NCBI RefSeq assembly: GCF_017308015.1
Contig: NZ_JAFKFW010000026.1
Coordinates: forward strand, 1-64,000
DNA length: 64,000 nucleotides
DNA from: Allobosea sp.
Lineage (GTDB): Bacteria > Pseudomonadota > Alphaproteobacteria > Rhizobiales > Beijerinckiaceae
Reading direction: 5' to 3'
Within the stretch, counting starts at the first letter, position 1, and every line of letters starts with the position of its first letter. The notes below the pieces were generated by a model. That model worked only from the letters and a program-made list of their open reading frames with translations. It did no database searches and was not told the DNA's origin. A program made the translations under genes and the position numbers. Positions 9,629 through 19,735 of the stretch are shown here, piece after piece.

Positions 9629-12310
9629 TCAGCCGCGCGCGGCCTTCGGCGCCTTCTTCTCTGTTTCGTCCGGCTCGGCTGCCTTCTTGGCTACCGCCTT
9701 CTTCGCAGGCGCCTTCTTTGCCGCAGGCTTCTTCGCCGGGGCCTTGGCCGCGCCGCTGGCGGTCTTGGTCTTGCCCTTGGCGCTGCCCTTCGTCGCCGCC
9801 TTGGCGTTCACGAGCTCGATCGCCTGTTCGAGCGTGATGCTCTCCGGGGCCATCGTCTTCGGCAGGGTCGCGAAGATCTTGCCCCAGGCCACGTATGGCC
9901 CGTAGCGCCCGGCCTTGACCTCCAGAGCGCCGCCGTCGGGATGGTCTCCCAGCGCCCGGCCTGGCGTCGCGGCCGCCCGGCCACCGCGCCCGCCGCCGCT
10001 TTCCTTGGCGACGATCAGGTCGATGGCGCGGTTGGCGCCGAGTTCGAGCACGTCGTCGTCCTTGTCGATATTGGCGTAGACCTTGCCGTGCTGGACGTAA
10101 GGTCCGAAGCGCCCGATCCCGACGAGGATCGGCTCGCCGCTCTCGGGATGCCGGGCGACCTCACGCGGCAGCGAGAGCAGGGCGAGTGCCTTTTCCAGCG
10201 TGACGCCGGCCGGGCTCATGCCCTTGGGCAGGCTGGAGCGCTTCGGCTTCTCGCCCTCGCCGAGCTGGATATAGGGGCCGAACCGGCCGTCGCGCAGCGT
10301 GACTTCCAGGTTCGTCACCGGATCGGTGCCGAGGATGCGCACGCCCGGCGTACCCTGGCCGCCCTCGGCCGAGGCCTCGCCATCCGCCGCCGGGACGGAG
10401 AGGGGGCGCGTATAGCGGCATTCCGGATAGTTCGAGCAGCCGACGAAGGCGCCGAACTTGCCGAGCTTGAGCGAAAGCTGGCCGTTGCCGCAGGTCGGGC
10501 AGACGCGCGGGTCGGAACCATCGGCCTTCTGCGGGAAGATATACTCGCCGAGGATGCCGTTCAGTGCTTCCAGCACATCGCCGACGCGCAGGTCCTTGGT
10601 CTCGCCGATCGAGGCCTGGAATTCCTCCCAGAACTCACGCAGCAGCGCCTTCCAGTCGATCTCGGCGTTGGAGACGCGGTCGAGCTTCTCCTCCAGGTTC
10701 GCCGTGAAGTCGAACTCGACATAGCGCCTGAAGAAGCTCTCCAGGAACGACGTCACCAGCATGCCCTTGTCCTCGGGCACGAGGCGCTTCTTCTCGATGC
10801 GGACATATTCGCGGTCGCGCAGGGTCGACAGCGTCGCGGCATAGGTCGAGGGCCGGCCGATGCCGAGCTCTTCCATGCGCTTGACCAGGCTCGCTTCGGA
10901 GAATCGCGGCGGCGGCTCGGTGAAATGCTGGTCGGCGGCAATCGCGCGCTTCTCCAGCGTGTCGCCGGCCTTCATCGCCGGGAGCTTCCTGGAGTCCTCG
11001 TCTTCCTCGTCGTCGCGGCTTTCCTGATAGAGCGTCAGGAAGCCGTCGAAGAGCACGACCTGCCCGGAGGCGCGCAGTTCCAGATTGCGGGCGCCGACCT
11101 TGGCCGCGATATCGACCGTGGTGCGTTCCATTTCGGCCGATTCCATCTGGCTCGCGATGGTGCGCTTCCAGATCAATTCGTAGAGCTTGGCCTGCTCGGG
11201 TTCGAGATGGCGCGCGACCATCGCCGGCAGGCGGCCGAGATCGGTCGGGCGGATGGCTTCGTGGGCCTCCTGCGCGTTCTTGGCCTTGACCATGTATTTG
11301 CGCGGCGCATTCGGGACGTATTTCTCGCCGAATTCCTTGCCGATGACGCGGCGCGCCGCGGCGATGGCCGAGCCGTCCATGTCGACGCCGTCGGTACGCA
11401 TATAAGTGATCAGGCCGACGGTCTCGCCGCCGATATCGACGCCTTCATAGAGCCGTTGCGCGAGCTGCATCGTCCGCGCCGGAGCGAGGCCGAGCTTGCG
11501 CGAGGCCTCCTGCTGCAGCGTCGAGGTCTGGAAGGGCGGCTGCGGATGGCGCTTGACCGGCTTGGCCTCGACCTCGGCTACCTTGAAGAGGGCGGTTTCC
11601 AGCGCAGCCTTGAAAGCCTTGGCCTCCTCCTCGTTGCCGATATCGAGCCGGGCGATCTTCTTGCCGTCGGCGCCGACGAGGCGGGCCTCGAACGTCTGGC
11701 CGGACGTGGTCGCCAGCGTCGCCACCAGCGACCAGTATTCACGGGCCCGGAAGGCCTCGATCTCGCGCTCGCGGTCGCAGACGAGGCGTAGTGCCACCGA
11801 CTGCACGCGGCCGGCCGAGCGGGCGCCCGGCAGCTTCCGCCACAGTACCGGCGAGAGCGTGAAGCCGACGAGATAGTCGAGCGCCCGGCGGGCCAGATAG
11901 GCATCGACCAGCGCCTGGTCGATCGCCCGCGGATTCGCCAGCGCCTTCTGCACCGCGTCCTTGGTGACGGCGTTGAAGGTGACGCGCTCGACGGGAATGC
12001 CCTTCAGCACCTTCTTCTGGTTGAGTGCCTCCAGCACATGCCAGGAGATGGCCTCGCCCTCGCGATCCGGGTCGGTTGCGAGGATCAGCTTCTCGGCGCC
12101 CTTCACGGCGCGCGCGATCTCGGCGACCTGCTTGGCGCCGCGGCCCTCGATCTCCCATTTCATGGAGAAGTCGTTGTCGGGCTCGACCGAGCCGTCCTTG
12201 GCCGGCAGGTCGCGGATATGCCCGAACGAGGCGATGACCTCGTAGTCGGAGCCGAGATATTTATTGATCGTCTTGGCCTTGGCCGGCGACTCGACGACGA
12301 GGAGCTTCAT
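9629..12310 (-). CDS. topA: DNA topoisomerase I (type IA)
   Basis: 893 residues, the usual length for an alphaproteobacterial TopA. The Toprim domain starts with VVESPAKAKTI and contains the acidic DPDREGE motif near residue 80. The active-site Tyr is Tyr303 in TYMRTDG. A CPTCG...C zinc-ribbon near residue 600 and further TopA C-terminal modules follow. The protein ends in a Lys/Ala/Pro-rich tail typical of alphaproteobacterial TopA. It relaxes negatively supercoiled DNA. In many Rhizobiales topA directly follows dprA; here it is on the opposite strand about 4.7 kb away from dprA. The start is the ATG giving MKLLVVES. Confidence 0.97.
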   Translation of the reverse strand: MKLLVVESPAKAKTINKYLGSDYEVIASFGHIRDLPAKDGSVEPDNDFSMKWEIEGRGAKQVAEIARAVKGAEKLILATDPDREGEAISWHVLEALNQKKVLKGIPVERVTFNAVTKDAVQKALANPRAIDQALVDAYLARRALDYLVGFTLSPVLWRKLPGARSAGRVQSVALRLVCDREREIEAFRAREYWSLVATLATTSGQTFEARLVGADGKKIARLDIGNEEEAKAFKAALETALFKVAEVEAKPVKRHPQPPFQTSTLQQEASRKLGLAPARTMQLAQRLYEGVDIGGETVGLITYMRTDGVDMDGSAIAAARRVIGKEFGEKYVPNAPRKYMVKAKNAQEAHEAIRPTDLGRLPAMVARHLEPEQAKLYELIWKRTIASQMESAEMERTTVDIAAKVGARNLELRASGQVVLFDGFLTLYQESRDDEEDEDSRKLPAMKAGDTLEKRAIAADQHFTEPPPRFSEASLVKRMEELGIGRPSTYAATLSTLRDREYVRIEKKRLVPEDKGMLVTSFLESFFRRYVEFDFTANLEEKLDRVSNAEIDWKALLREFWEEFQASIGETKDLRVGDVLEALNGILGEYIFPQKADGSDPRVCPTCGNGQLSLKLGKFGAFVGCSNYPECRYTRPLSVPAADGEASAEGGQGTPGVRILGTDPVTNLEVTLRDGRFGPYIQLGEGEKPKRSSLPKGMSPAGVTLEKALALLSLPREVARHPESGEPILVGIGRFGPYVQHGKVYANIDKDDDVLELGANRAIDLIVAKESGGGRGGRAAATPGRALGDHPDGGALEVKAGRYGPYVAWGKIFATLPKTMAPESITLEQAIELVNAKAATKGSAKGKTKTASGAAKAPAKKPAAKKAPAKKAVAKKAAEPDETEKKAPKAARG

Positions 12311-12673
12311 GATGTTCGTGTCTCGATGACAGCCCTGATCAGAGCGCGGAGCCGGCCCTCGTGGACGGTCCCGCGACCCGCAAGACCGCTGCGGTTCGGA
12401 AGATGCGCGCGAAAGTGGTTCAGCGCGCCCGCCGTGTCAAACCCCGAATGGGCGCTGACGACGATCGCTTGCCCGCTGATGCAGCGGTGAGACATGGGGG
12501 CGCTCGCCGGCTTTGCAAGAGCGAGGCCGGAGAAGCACTCTCCGTCTTTCCGGGGCTGTCCGCTCTTGTCATGATCGGGCTTGACCCGACCATCCACGTC
12601 TTCCTTCATCGAGAACCGTGCTCAAGACGCGGATGCGTGCCACGGGGCCGAGCATGACGGCGAGGGCGGGGCC
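12311..12673. other. intergenic region upstream of topA
   Basis: 363 bp between topA and the serine hydrolase gene. The right part is a copy of a Rhizobiales intergenic repeat (listed separately). The left part, 12311-12495, contains an open frame whose stop overlaps the topA start as ATGA, but its codon use and translation look non-coding. It probably includes the topA promoter, which I could not pin down. Confidence 0.35.
12565..12662. repeat. Rhizobiales-type intergenic palindromic repeat, copy 1
   Basis: Starts with the hairpin GATCGGG-CTTGA-CCCGACC around 12571-12593 and continues through CAAGACG..GGATGCGTGCCAC..GGGCCGAGCATGACG. The same order of blocks recurs at 36355-36450. Both copies lie just beyond the stop codon of a minus-strand gene. 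It looks like a dispersed REP/RPE-type element. Confidence 0.6.
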
Positions 12674-13798
12674 TCAGCTTCGCGCCGCCACCAGCCTGTC
12701 GATGAAGCTTTCGGTCTGGGCGCCGTTGATCCAGCGCAGCACGGCGACGACATCCTGTTCGGGGTCGACCCAGATCACGTTGCTGCCGGCGCCGAGAGCC
12801 GAGAAGGACGCGGCCGGCACGCCCGGACGCGCGGCCAGCCACCAGAGATAGCCGTAGTTCACGAGGGTGGGCGAGGGAGTCAGCATCCGCTTCACCCAGT
12901 CGCGCGACAGGATCTGCCGACCGCCCCAGTCGCCCTGCCGGCCGATCAGCAGGCCGAAGCGGGCATGGTCGCGCGCGCCGATGAACAAGCCGCCGCCCCA
13001 ATGGCCGCCGCCCGGCACCGACTGGATCGAGCGCCCGTCGATCTCCGTGAAGGAGGTGCTGTAGCCCTCCCAGCGCCAGTCAGGCGAGGCGCCGATCGGG
13101 CCCATCACCCGTTCGCGCAGCACCTCCGGCAGCGGCCGGCGGAAGCGTTCGAGCAGCGCGTAGCTCAGCACGTTCACCCGCACGTCGTTATATTCATAGA
13201 AGCTGCCGGGCGTCCTGAGCTCGCGGCGCTGGCCCTTGCGGCTGTTATCGGCGCCGGGGCCGATCTGGCGGTTGTGGTCGACCTGGTCGGACTTTCCGAA
13301 GATCTCGCCCTGCCATTCGCTCGACTGCTGCAGCAGGTGGCGCCAGGTGATCTGGCCGTTATGCGCGCCGGCAAAGACGGGGCCGGACACCGTCTTGCCG
13401 ACGGGCTCCTCGACGTCCTTGATCAACCCGTCGTCGAAGGCGATGCCGGCGAGCACCGAGAGATAGCTTTTGGCGATCGAGAAGGTCATGTCGGTGCGGG
13501 CGGTGTCGCCCCATTCGGCGACGATGCGCCCGCCTTTCAGGATCAGCCCTGCCGGACCGCCGCGCTCGCGCACCGGGCCGACGATCTCGGTCCAGGGGCC
13601 ACGCTCGTTCCACTCGACATTCCCGACATAGCTGCCGTCCGGATAGTAGAGGCTGCGCGGCCAGGGGCTCTCCTGCTCGCGGGCGAAATCGACCGCGGCC
13701 TTCAGCCTGTCGGGGTCGAAGCCGGCCTCGGCGGGCGCGATCGTCTGCCAGAGGGCGCCGTCGGCGGCGGGGACGAAGGCATCGGTCGAGCTGGACAA
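12674..13798 (-). CDS. serine hydrolase (class C beta-lactamase / penicillin-binding fold)
   Basis: 374 residues if started at the TTG at 13796-13798, which has GAGGA seven bases upstream and gives [14 protein letters not shown]. Longer in-frame starts would overlap the divergent pyrB gene. The SxxK motif is Ser107-Ile-Ala-Lys110 and a Y-x-N type motif occurs in [18 protein letters not shown] block and the C-terminal GAGSN segment match the beta-lactamase-related serine hydrolases (EstB/AmpC-like). No signal peptide is obvious with this start, so a cytoplasmic esterase or peptidase is more likely than a resistance enzyme. The substrate is unknown. Confidence 0.8.
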   Translation of the reverse strand: MSSSTDAFVPAADGALWQTIAPAEAGFDPDRLKAAVDFAREQESPWPRSLYYPDGSYVGNVEWNERGPWTEIVGPVRERGGPAGLILKGGRIVAEWGDTARTDMTFSIAKSYLSVLAGIAFDDGLIKDVEEPVGKTVSGPVFAGAHNGQITWRHLLQQSSEWQGEIFGKSDQVDHNRQIGPGADNSRKGQRRELRTPGSFYEYNDVRVNVLSYALLERFRRPLPEVLRERVMGPIGASPDWRWEGYSTSFTEIDGRSIQSVPGGGHWGGGLFIGARDHARFGLLIGRQGDWGGRQILSRDWVKRMLTPSPTLVNYGYLWWLAARPGVPAASFSALGAGSNVIWVDPEQDVVAVLRWINGAQTESFIDRLVAARS

Positions 13799-13938
13799 GG
13801 CGGCATCCTCAACGATCGGCGGAAAACCCGATTGGTAGCGCCGTCCGGTCCAAAATTCCACGACCCACAGGACATGCACCCTCCCGGTCCGGGGCCGCTT
13901 GCGCCGCGCCCGACTCGCGCCTAAACAGCCTGCTTCAA

Positions 13939-14883
13939 ATGACATCGCCAGCACCGCTCTATCCGCACCGCCATCTCCTCGGGATCGAGGGGTTGTCCCA
14001 TCTGGACATCGAGGCGCTGTTGGACAGGGCCGAAACCTACGTCGCGCTTTCCCGCCAGGTCGAGAAGAAGACGGCGACGCTGCGCGGTCGTACCCAGATC
14101 AATCTGTTCTTCGAGCCCTCGACCCGAACGCAGGCCTCCTTCGAGCTTGCCGGCAAGCGCCTGGGCGCCGACGTGATGAACATGTCGGTCGCCTCCTCCT
14201 CGGTGAAGAAGGGCGAGACGCTGATCGATACCGCGGCGACCCTGAACGCCATGCGGCCGGACATCATCGTCGTGCGCCATCACGCGGCAGGCGCGGTCAA
14301 CCTGCTCGCCCGCAAGGTCGGCTGTTCGGTGGTCAATGCCGGCGACGGCGCCCATGAGCACCCGACCCAGGCGCTGCTCGACGCGCTGACGATCCGCCGC
14401 AACAAGGGCCGCATCCAGGGACTGACGGTCGCGATCTGCGGCGACATCCTGCATTCGCGCGTCGCCCGCTCCAACATCATCCTGCTGAACGCGCTCGGCG
14501 CAAAAGTCCGGCTGATCGCGCCGACGACGCTGCTGCCGCCCGGCATCGAGCGCATGGGCGTCGAAATCTTCACCAACATGAACAAGGGCCTGGAGGGTGT
14601 CGATATCGTCATGATGCTGCGCCTCCAGCTCGAGCGCATGCATGGCGCCTTCGTACCTTCGTCGAAGGAGTACTTCCGCTATTACGGACTCGATCACGAG
14701 AAGCTGGAGCGCGCCCAGCCGGATGCCCTGGTGATGCACCCCGGTCCGATGAATCGCGGCGTCGAGATTTCCTCGGCCGTCGCCGACGGCGCCCAGTCGC
14801 TGATCCGCGAGCAGGTCGAGATGGGCGTCGCCGTCCGCATGGCAGTGCTCGACGCGCTGGCCCAGCATCTGCCGAATGTCTGA
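13939..14883 (+). CDS. pyrB: aspartate carbamoyltransferase catalytic subunit
   Basis: 314 residues. The carbamoyl-phosphate motif STRTQASFE starts at residue 61, and HPGPMNRG near residue 266 is the aspartate-binding segment. It makes N-carbamoyl-L-aspartate from carbamoyl phosphate and aspartate in pyrimidine synthesis. Its stop is 17 bases before the start of a pyrC-like gene that lacks metal ligands. This is the arrangement of the Pseudomonas-type ATCase in which PyrB needs an inactive PyrC partner for assembly. No pyrI is nearby. Confidence 0.96.
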   Translation: MTSPAPLYPHRHLLGIEGLSHLDIEALLDRAETYVALSRQVEKKTATLRGRTQINLFFEPSTRTQASFELAGKRLGADVMNMSVASSSVKKGETLIDTAATLNAMRPDIIVVRHHAAGAVNLLARKVGCSVVNAGDGAHEHPTQALLDALTIRRNKGRIQGLTVAICGDILHSRVARSNIILLNALGAKVRLIAPTTLLPPGIERMGVEIFTNMNKGLEGVDIVMMLRLQLERMHGAFVPSSKEYFRYYGLDHEKLERAQPDALVMHPGPMNRGVEISSAVADGAQSLIREQVEMGVAVRMAVLDALAQHLPNV

Positions 14884-14900
14884 GCGTAAAGAGACCGAAC

Positions 14901-16217
14901 ATGGCTGAAACGCAGGACACCGCAACGCGGGACTTGGCAATCGTCAACGCACGCCTGATCGATCCCGCCACAGGTCGCGAAGGTGCAGGCTCCGTCCTGC
15001 TCCGCGATGGCGCGATCGCCGCGGTCGAATGGCAGGGCGCTCCCGCCACCGGCGAAGGCGTTCGCCGCATCGATGCGAAGGGCCAGGTGCTGACGCCCGG
15101 CCTCGTCGACCTGCGTGCCTTCCTTGGCGAACCGGGCGCCGAGTTCCGCGAGACGCTCGGCACCGGTTCGCAGGCCGCTGCCGCCGGCGGCGTCACCACG
15201 GTCGTCTGCCGCCCGGATACCAATCCGGTCATCGACGATCCCGCGATCATCGATTTCGTCAAGCGCCGCGCCCGCGACAAGGCCGTCGTCAACGTCCTCT
15301 CCTGCGCCGCCCTGACCAAGGGGCTGGAGGGCAGGGAGATCACCGAGTTCGGCCTGTTGCTGGAGGCCGGGGCGGTCGCCTTCTGCGACGGCGCGACAGG
15401 CCTGCGCAACCCGCAGGTGATGCGCCGTGCCATGATCTACGCCCGCAATTTCGATGCGCTGATCATGAATCATGTCGAGGATCCCGATCTGCGCGGCCCG
15501 GGCGTGATGAACGAAGGCGAATTCGCCAGCCGCAAGGGTCTTCCGGGCATTCCCTTGGAAGCCGAGACGGTGATGCTGGAGCGCGACATCCGTCTCGCGC
15601 GCGCCAGTGGTGTGCGCTACCACGCGGCCATGATTTCCTGCGCGGAATCGGTCGAGCTCGTGCGCCGTGCCAAGCAGGACGGTGTGCGCATTACCTGCGG
15701 CGTCTCCATCAATAATCTCACCCTCAACGAGAACGATGTCGGTGAGTACCGCACCTTCTGCAAGGTCTCGCCGCCGCTGCGTCACGAGGACGACCGCCTC
15801 GCAATGGTCGCGGCGCTGGCCGAAGGCGTGATCGACGTCGTCGTCTCCGACCATGATCCGCAGGACGTCGAGACCAAGCGCCAGCCCTTCGCCGAATGCG
15901 CGGATGGCGCGCTGGGCATCGAGACCATGCTCTCTGCCGCCCAGCGTCTGGTCCAGGCGGGGCAGATCGGCCTGCCCCAGCTCCTTGCCGCGCTCTCGGC
16001 GCAACCTGCCGCGCTGATCGGCCTTTCCGCAGGCCGGCTCGCTGTCGGTACGCCCGCCGACCTGGTCCTGTTCGACCCCGAGGCGCCCTTCGTCGTCGAC
16101 AAGCGCAAGCTCAAGTCCCGTGCCAAGAACTCGCCTTTCGACGAGGCGCGACTGGAAGGCATCGTGGCGGCGACCTTCGTCGGCGGCCGGATGGTCTACG
16201 AGGCCGAGGCAGGCTGA
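14901..16217 (+). CDS. dihydroorotase-like protein lacking HxH metal motif (PyrC-prime type)
   Basis: 438 residues of the amidohydrolase fold, full length for a class I dihydroorotase. The metal-binding D-x-H-x-H is replaced by D70-L-R72-A-F74 before LGEPG, and the HVST histidine is replaced by Met in YHAAMIS. One His (NHVED) and the Asp of SDHDPQ remain. Loss of the binuclear-site ligands suggests it is not catalytic. Directly downstream of pyrB, it fits the non-catalytic PyrC-prime/PyrX subunit that stabilises ATCase. A functional dihydroorotase would then be encoded elsewhere. Automated tools would probably call it pyrC. Confidence 0.85.
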   Translation: MAETQDTATRDLAIVNARLIDPATGREGAGSVLLRDGAIAAVEWQGAPATGEGVRRIDAKGQVLTPGLVDLRAFLGEPGAEFRETLGTGSQAAAAGGVTTVVCRPDTNPVIDDPAIIDFVKRRARDKAVVNVLSCAALTKGLEGREITEFGLLLEAGAVAFCDGATGLRNPQVMRRAMIYARNFDALIMNHVEDPDLRGPGVMNEGEFASRKGLPGIPLEAETVMLERDIRLARASGVRYHAAMISCAESVELVRRAKQDGVRITCGVSINNLTLNENDVGEYRTFCKVSPPLRHEDDRLAMVAALAEGVIDVVVSDHDPQDVETKRQPFAECADGALGIETMLSAAQRLVQAGQIGLPQLLAALSAQPAALIGLSAGRLAVGTPADLVLFDPEAPFVVDKRKLKSRAKNSPFDEARLEGIVAATFVGGRMVYEAEAG

Positions 16218-16351
16218 ACGCCGCGGCCCTGATATTTCCCGCGAGACATCCCGGATTGGCACGGCTTCGCCGCTTTTCCGGAACAACGGCACACTTTCTA
16301 TTCGCGACGACGAGTTCTATCGTGGCTGCGCTGAACCGGGCGAGGGGCTGA

Positions 16352-16975
16352 ATGGCTGAGACGTTGAACTGGGGCCTCTCCGGTCCCGCCACGCTGATCG
16401 CTCTCGTCGTCGGTTATCTTTTCGGCTCGATTCCCTTTGGCATCATCCTGACGAAGCTCGCCGGTGGGCCCGACCTGCGCAGCATCGGATCCGGCAATAT
16501 CGGCGCGACCAACGTCCTGCGCACCGGCAACAAGAAGCTCGCGGCGGCGACGCTCGTCGGCGACATGCTGAAGGGCACGGTGGCGGTCCTCGTCGGGGCA
16601 CACTTCCTCGGCGGCCCGGAGGCAGCGCTGGCGGCGGGTATCGGTGCTTTTCTCGGCCATCTCTTTCCGGTCTGGCTGGGCTTCAAGGGCGGCAAGGGCG
16701 TCGCGACTTATCTCGGCGTGCTGATCGGCGTGAAAGCCTCGATCGCGCTGGTCTTCGCCGCGATCTGGTTGAGTCTGGCCTATCTGTTCCGCTATTCCTC
16801 GCTCGCGGCGCTGGTCTCCAGCGTCCTGACACCTCTCCTGCTCTGGTTCTGGGCCGGGATGCCCAAGGCCGCGCTCGTTATGGCCGGGCTCACCGTCCTG
16901 CTCTGGATCATGCACCGGGAGAACATCGCCCGGTTGCTGGCCGGGCGCGAAGGCAAGATCGGCCCGAAGGGCTGA
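16352..16975 (+). CDS. plsY: glycerol-3-phosphate acyltransferase PlsY
   Basis: 207-residue inner-membrane protein with about five membrane segments. It has the PlsY motifs [10 protein letters not shown] near the N-terminus, [11 protein letters not shown] in the first loop and [10 protein letters not shown] in the middle. It transfers acyl groups from acyl-phosphate to glycerol-3-phosphate in phospholipid synthesis. It follows pyrC and precedes dprA by seven bases, an order common in Rhizobiales. Confidence 0.95.
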   Translation: MAETLNWGLSGPATLIALVVGYLFGSIPFGIILTKLAGGPDLRSIGSGNIGATNVLRTGNKKLAAATLVGDMLKGTVAVLVGAHFLGGPEAALAAGIGAFLGHLFPVWLGFKGGKGVATYLGVLIGVKASIALVFAAIWLSLAYLFRYSSLAALVSSVLTPLLLWFWAGMPKAALVMAGLTVLLWIMHRENIARLLAGREGKIGPKG

Positions 16976-16982
16976 CCGGGAC

Positions 16983-18203
16983 ATGGCTGGGATCGTCCTC
17001 TCCGATCACCAGCGTCTCGATTGGTTGCGGTTGATCCGCAGCGAGAGCATCGGCCCGCGCAGTTTCCGCTCTCTGATGAACCGCTTGGGCGGCGCAGCGG
17101 CGGTCCTCGAAGCGCTGCCGGACCTTGCCCGGCAGGCCGGCCGCCGTATCCGGATCTGCTCGGCGGATGAGGCGGAGCGCGAGTTCGAGGGGCTCTCGCG
17201 CATCGGTGGCCGCTTCATCGCGCTCGGCGAAGCCGACTATCCCATTCCGCTGCAGGCGATCGATTCGGCCCCGCCCTTGCTCGCCGTGCTCGGGTATGCC
17301 GCGATTCTGCAACGGCCCGCCGTTGCGCTCGTGGGATCGCGCAATGCCTCTGCCGCCGGGATGAAGTTCACGGCAAGGCTCGCCCGTGATCTCGGCGAGG
17401 CCGATTTCACGGTGATCTCGGGTTTGGCACGCGGCATCGACACCGCCGCCCATGAGGCCAGCCTCGAAACCGGTACGGTCGCGGTTCTCGCCGGAGGGCT
17501 CGACGAGGTTTATCCACCGCAGAACATCCCGCTCGCGCGCCGTATCACGGAACGCGGCGCGGTCGTCAGCGAGATGCCGCTCGGCTGGGTTGCCCGGGCG
17601 CGCGACTTCCCGCGGCGCAACCGGCTGGTCTCGGGGCTGTCGCTGGGCACGGTCGTGGTCGAGGCGGCGCGCCGCTCGGGCTCGCTCATTACCGCGCGCT
17701 TCGCCAACGAGCAGGGCAGACTGGTCTTCGCCGTGCCGGGCTCGCCGCTCGATCCGCGGGCGGAGGGGGGCAATCACCTCATCCGCGAGGGCGCGACACT
17801 CTGCGCCGAAGCGGCACATGTCATCGAAGCGCTGCAACCCTTGCGCGGGCGCGGGCTCGACCTGTCGCCGCGACCGGGTCTCATGAGTGAAGCCGGCGGA
17901 GAGCCGGCTCCCGAGGCCATGTGGGACGAGCTCGACCTCCCAGACATCACGCCGGCGCCCGGTTATGCACGGCTCGACGACGGATTCGAGCTGGAACCTG
18001 CCTCATCATCGCGGCCGACCGTCGCCGGCGATCTCGGCCGTCTCGTGCTCGATCTCCTCGGGCCGACTCCGATCGCACTGGACGATCTGGTGCGTGCCAG
18101 CGGCCTCGCCGCCGGAGCGCTCGGCCATGTCCTTGTCGAGCTGGAACTCACCGGCGCGATACGGCGCCATCCCGGCGGAAGCCTGTCGCGCCTCGCGCCC
18201 TGA
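16983..18203 (+). CDS. dprA: DNA-processing protein DprA
   Basis: 406 residues. The Rossmann core carries ALVGSRNAS and SGLARGIDTAAH, then LAGGLDEVYPP and the FPRRNR segment. A C-terminal winged-helix (DML1-like) module covers roughly the last 65 residues. DprA loads RecA on incoming single-stranded DNA during transformation. It starts seven bases after plsY. topA, which often follows dprA in this order, is absent downstream. Confidence 0.95.
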   Translation: MAGIVLSDHQRLDWLRLIRSESIGPRSFRSLMNRLGGAAAVLEALPDLARQAGRRIRICSADEAEREFEGLSRIGGRFIALGEADYPIPLQAIDSAPPLLAVLGYAAILQRPAVALVGSRNASAAGMKFTARLARDLGEADFTVISGLARGIDTAAHEASLETGTVAVLAGGLDEVYPPQNIPLARRITERGAVVSEMPLGWVARARDFPRRNRLVSGLSLGTVVVEAARRSGSLITARFANEQGRLVFAVPGSPLDPRAEGGNHLIREGATLCAEAAHVIEALQPLRGRGLDLSPRPGLMSEAGGEPAPEAMWDELDLPDITPAPGYARLDDGFELEPASSSRPTVAGDLGRLVLDLLGPTPIALDDLVRASGLAAGALGHVLVELELTGAIRRHPGGSLSRLAP

Positions 18204-18218
18204 GCAGATCAGGTTTTT

Positions 18219-18461
18219 TCAGACGCCTTCGCGGCTCGGCGATGCCAGTCGCTCGATTTCGGCGGAGGCCTCTATCCGGGCCATCTCGAGAAAATAGCAG
18301 AGAGTGCTGAGTCTGGTCTTGCGGGCCATGACGCCGAGTTCGGCTGCCATGCCTTCGATGAAGGAGGCCGCTTCCAGCGGCGACATCGGCCGGGTGGGGA
18401 CTTCGTCTCCATCGCTCCCGATGGGTTCAAGCGAAATCGGCTTGGATACTTTATTGTCCAT
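18219..18461 (-). CDS. conserved hypothetical protein, 80 aa
   Basis: 80 residues from the ATG at 18459-18461, which has GGGAGGGAA upstream. The N-terminal part is hydrophilic. The C-terminal half (AASFIEGMAAELGVMARKT..LCYFLEMARIEASAEIER) looks like two amphipathic helices. It is similar in style to small alpha-helical proteins conserved in Hyphomicrobiales. No function is known to me. It converges on dprA with a 15-base gap. Confidence 0.65.
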   Translation of the reverse strand: MDNKVSKPISLEPIGSDGDEVPTRPMSPLEAASFIEGMAAELGVMARKTRLSTLCYFLEMARIEASAEIERLASPSREGV

Positions 18462-18570
18462 GGCGGATGGATTCCCTCCCACAAACGGGGGACCAACTCG
18501 TCCGCAGACGATGTCAAGCGGACATGCAACCTTAAATTGCAATTATGGATCAATTTCAAGTGATAGTATA

Positions 18571-19485
18571 TTAGGTCAGAAGAAAGACGGCGGCCGGGAG
18601 CGTGGCCAGCGCAAGCAGCGTCTGCAGAGTGATGATCTCGGCCATCAGCGGCGCATCGCCGCCCAGGTCGCGCGCCAGGAAATAGGCGGCGGTTGCAGTC
18701 GGAACGGCGCCTGCGACCACTGTCATCGCGAGGGCCGGACCGGTGACGCCGAACCAGCCGGCATAGAGCCAGGCGAGTACCGGGAGCACCGCGAGCTTCA
18801 GGCAGACCGCCACGGCATGGGCCAGCCGCGGCCGGGCGAGCTTGTCGAGGTCGAGCGCCGAGCCGACCACCAGCAGGCCGATGCCGAGCGAGGCGCGCCC
18901 GAGCACGTCGAGATAGCCCGTGAAGGCGGTGGGCAGCAGCCACTGGAGCTGGTTGAGCACCAGGCCGACCGCAGAGGACCAGATGAACGGGTTGTAGAGG
19001 ATCGAGCGGGTCGTCGCGCCGAGGCTCATCGGCTTGCCGCCGGCGAAGCGGGCGAGCACGAAGACGCACATGACGTTGAGCAGCGGGATCATCGAGGCGA
19101 CGGCGATCGCCATGAGTGTCGTGCCGGTGCGCCCTTGCAGCCCGGCCGCCAGCGCGAGGCCGACGAAGGTGTTCCAGCGCACCGAGCCCTGGAAGATCGA
19201 GGTGAAGGCCGGTCCGCCGATTCCGGCGCGCGCCAGCAGCGGGCGGGCGAGCAGGAGCAGCGCCGCGACGCTGAGGATCGCGAGGACAAGGCTGGAACCC
19301 ATGCCGAGGACCGGCATGCTGCGCAGGTCGGCCATGGCGAGGGTATGGATCACCACCGCCGGAAAGAGAACCTGGTAGGTCAGGCGTTCCACTCCGACCC
19401 AATGGGCGGGCGAGACGATCCCCCGCGCCTTCAGGAACCAGCCCGTCGCGATGACGAGAAAGACGGCGATCAGGCTGTCGAGCAT
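18571..19485 (-). CDS. AEC family transporter (auxin efflux carrier fold)
   Basis: 304 residues from the ATG giving MLDSLIAVFLVIATGWF; an upstream in-frame start adds a non-hydrophobic leader that looks spurious. It has about ten membrane segments in two five-TM halves, with conserved polar breaks (RWNTFVG, NPFIWS) typical of the AEC family. Members export small organic acids or auxin-like compounds. The substrate cannot be inferred and the gene has no obvious partner. Confidence 0.87.
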   Translation of the reverse strand: MLDSLIAVFLVIATGWFLKARGIVSPAHWVGVERLTYQVLFPAVVIHTLAMADLRSMPVLGMGSSLVLAILSVAALLLLARPLLARAGIGGPAFTSIFQGSVRWNTFVGLALAAGLQGRTGTTLMAIAVASMIPLLNVMCVFVLARFAGGKPMSLGATTRSILYNPFIWSSAVGLVLNQLQWLLPTAFTGYLDVLGRASLGIGLLVVGSALDLDKLARPRLAHAVAVCLKLAVLPVLAWLYAGWFGVTGPALAMTVVAGAVPTATAAYFLARDLGGDAPLMAEIITLQTLLALATLPAAVFLLT

Positions 19486-19735
19486 GGAAGGGCCGGAAAT
19501 GAGGGCGGGGCAGGAGGGCGTGGCGAGGGCCGTCGGGAACAATGCAGACGGGTACCCGTTTCCATTGTCGAACCGACCTGTCCCTGTCATGCCCGTTCAT
19601 GGCCGGCAAGGGCGCGGGAGAAGGATGCCTCTGCCTCTGCCGCAATGCTGCCGCGATTGGTTCAGGTCCCATTCAACCGGATTCCATCATCCTTCCTCCA
19701 AGGTTTGGTGTGATCTCGTGAAAGGAGATGCCGTC

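Noticed and set aside
12307-12609. 100-codon minus-strand frame whose stop overlaps the topA start
   Set aside because: The first part is repeat-derived and the rest has codon use unlike neighbouring genes and no recognisable motif; the overlap with the topA start is the only support.
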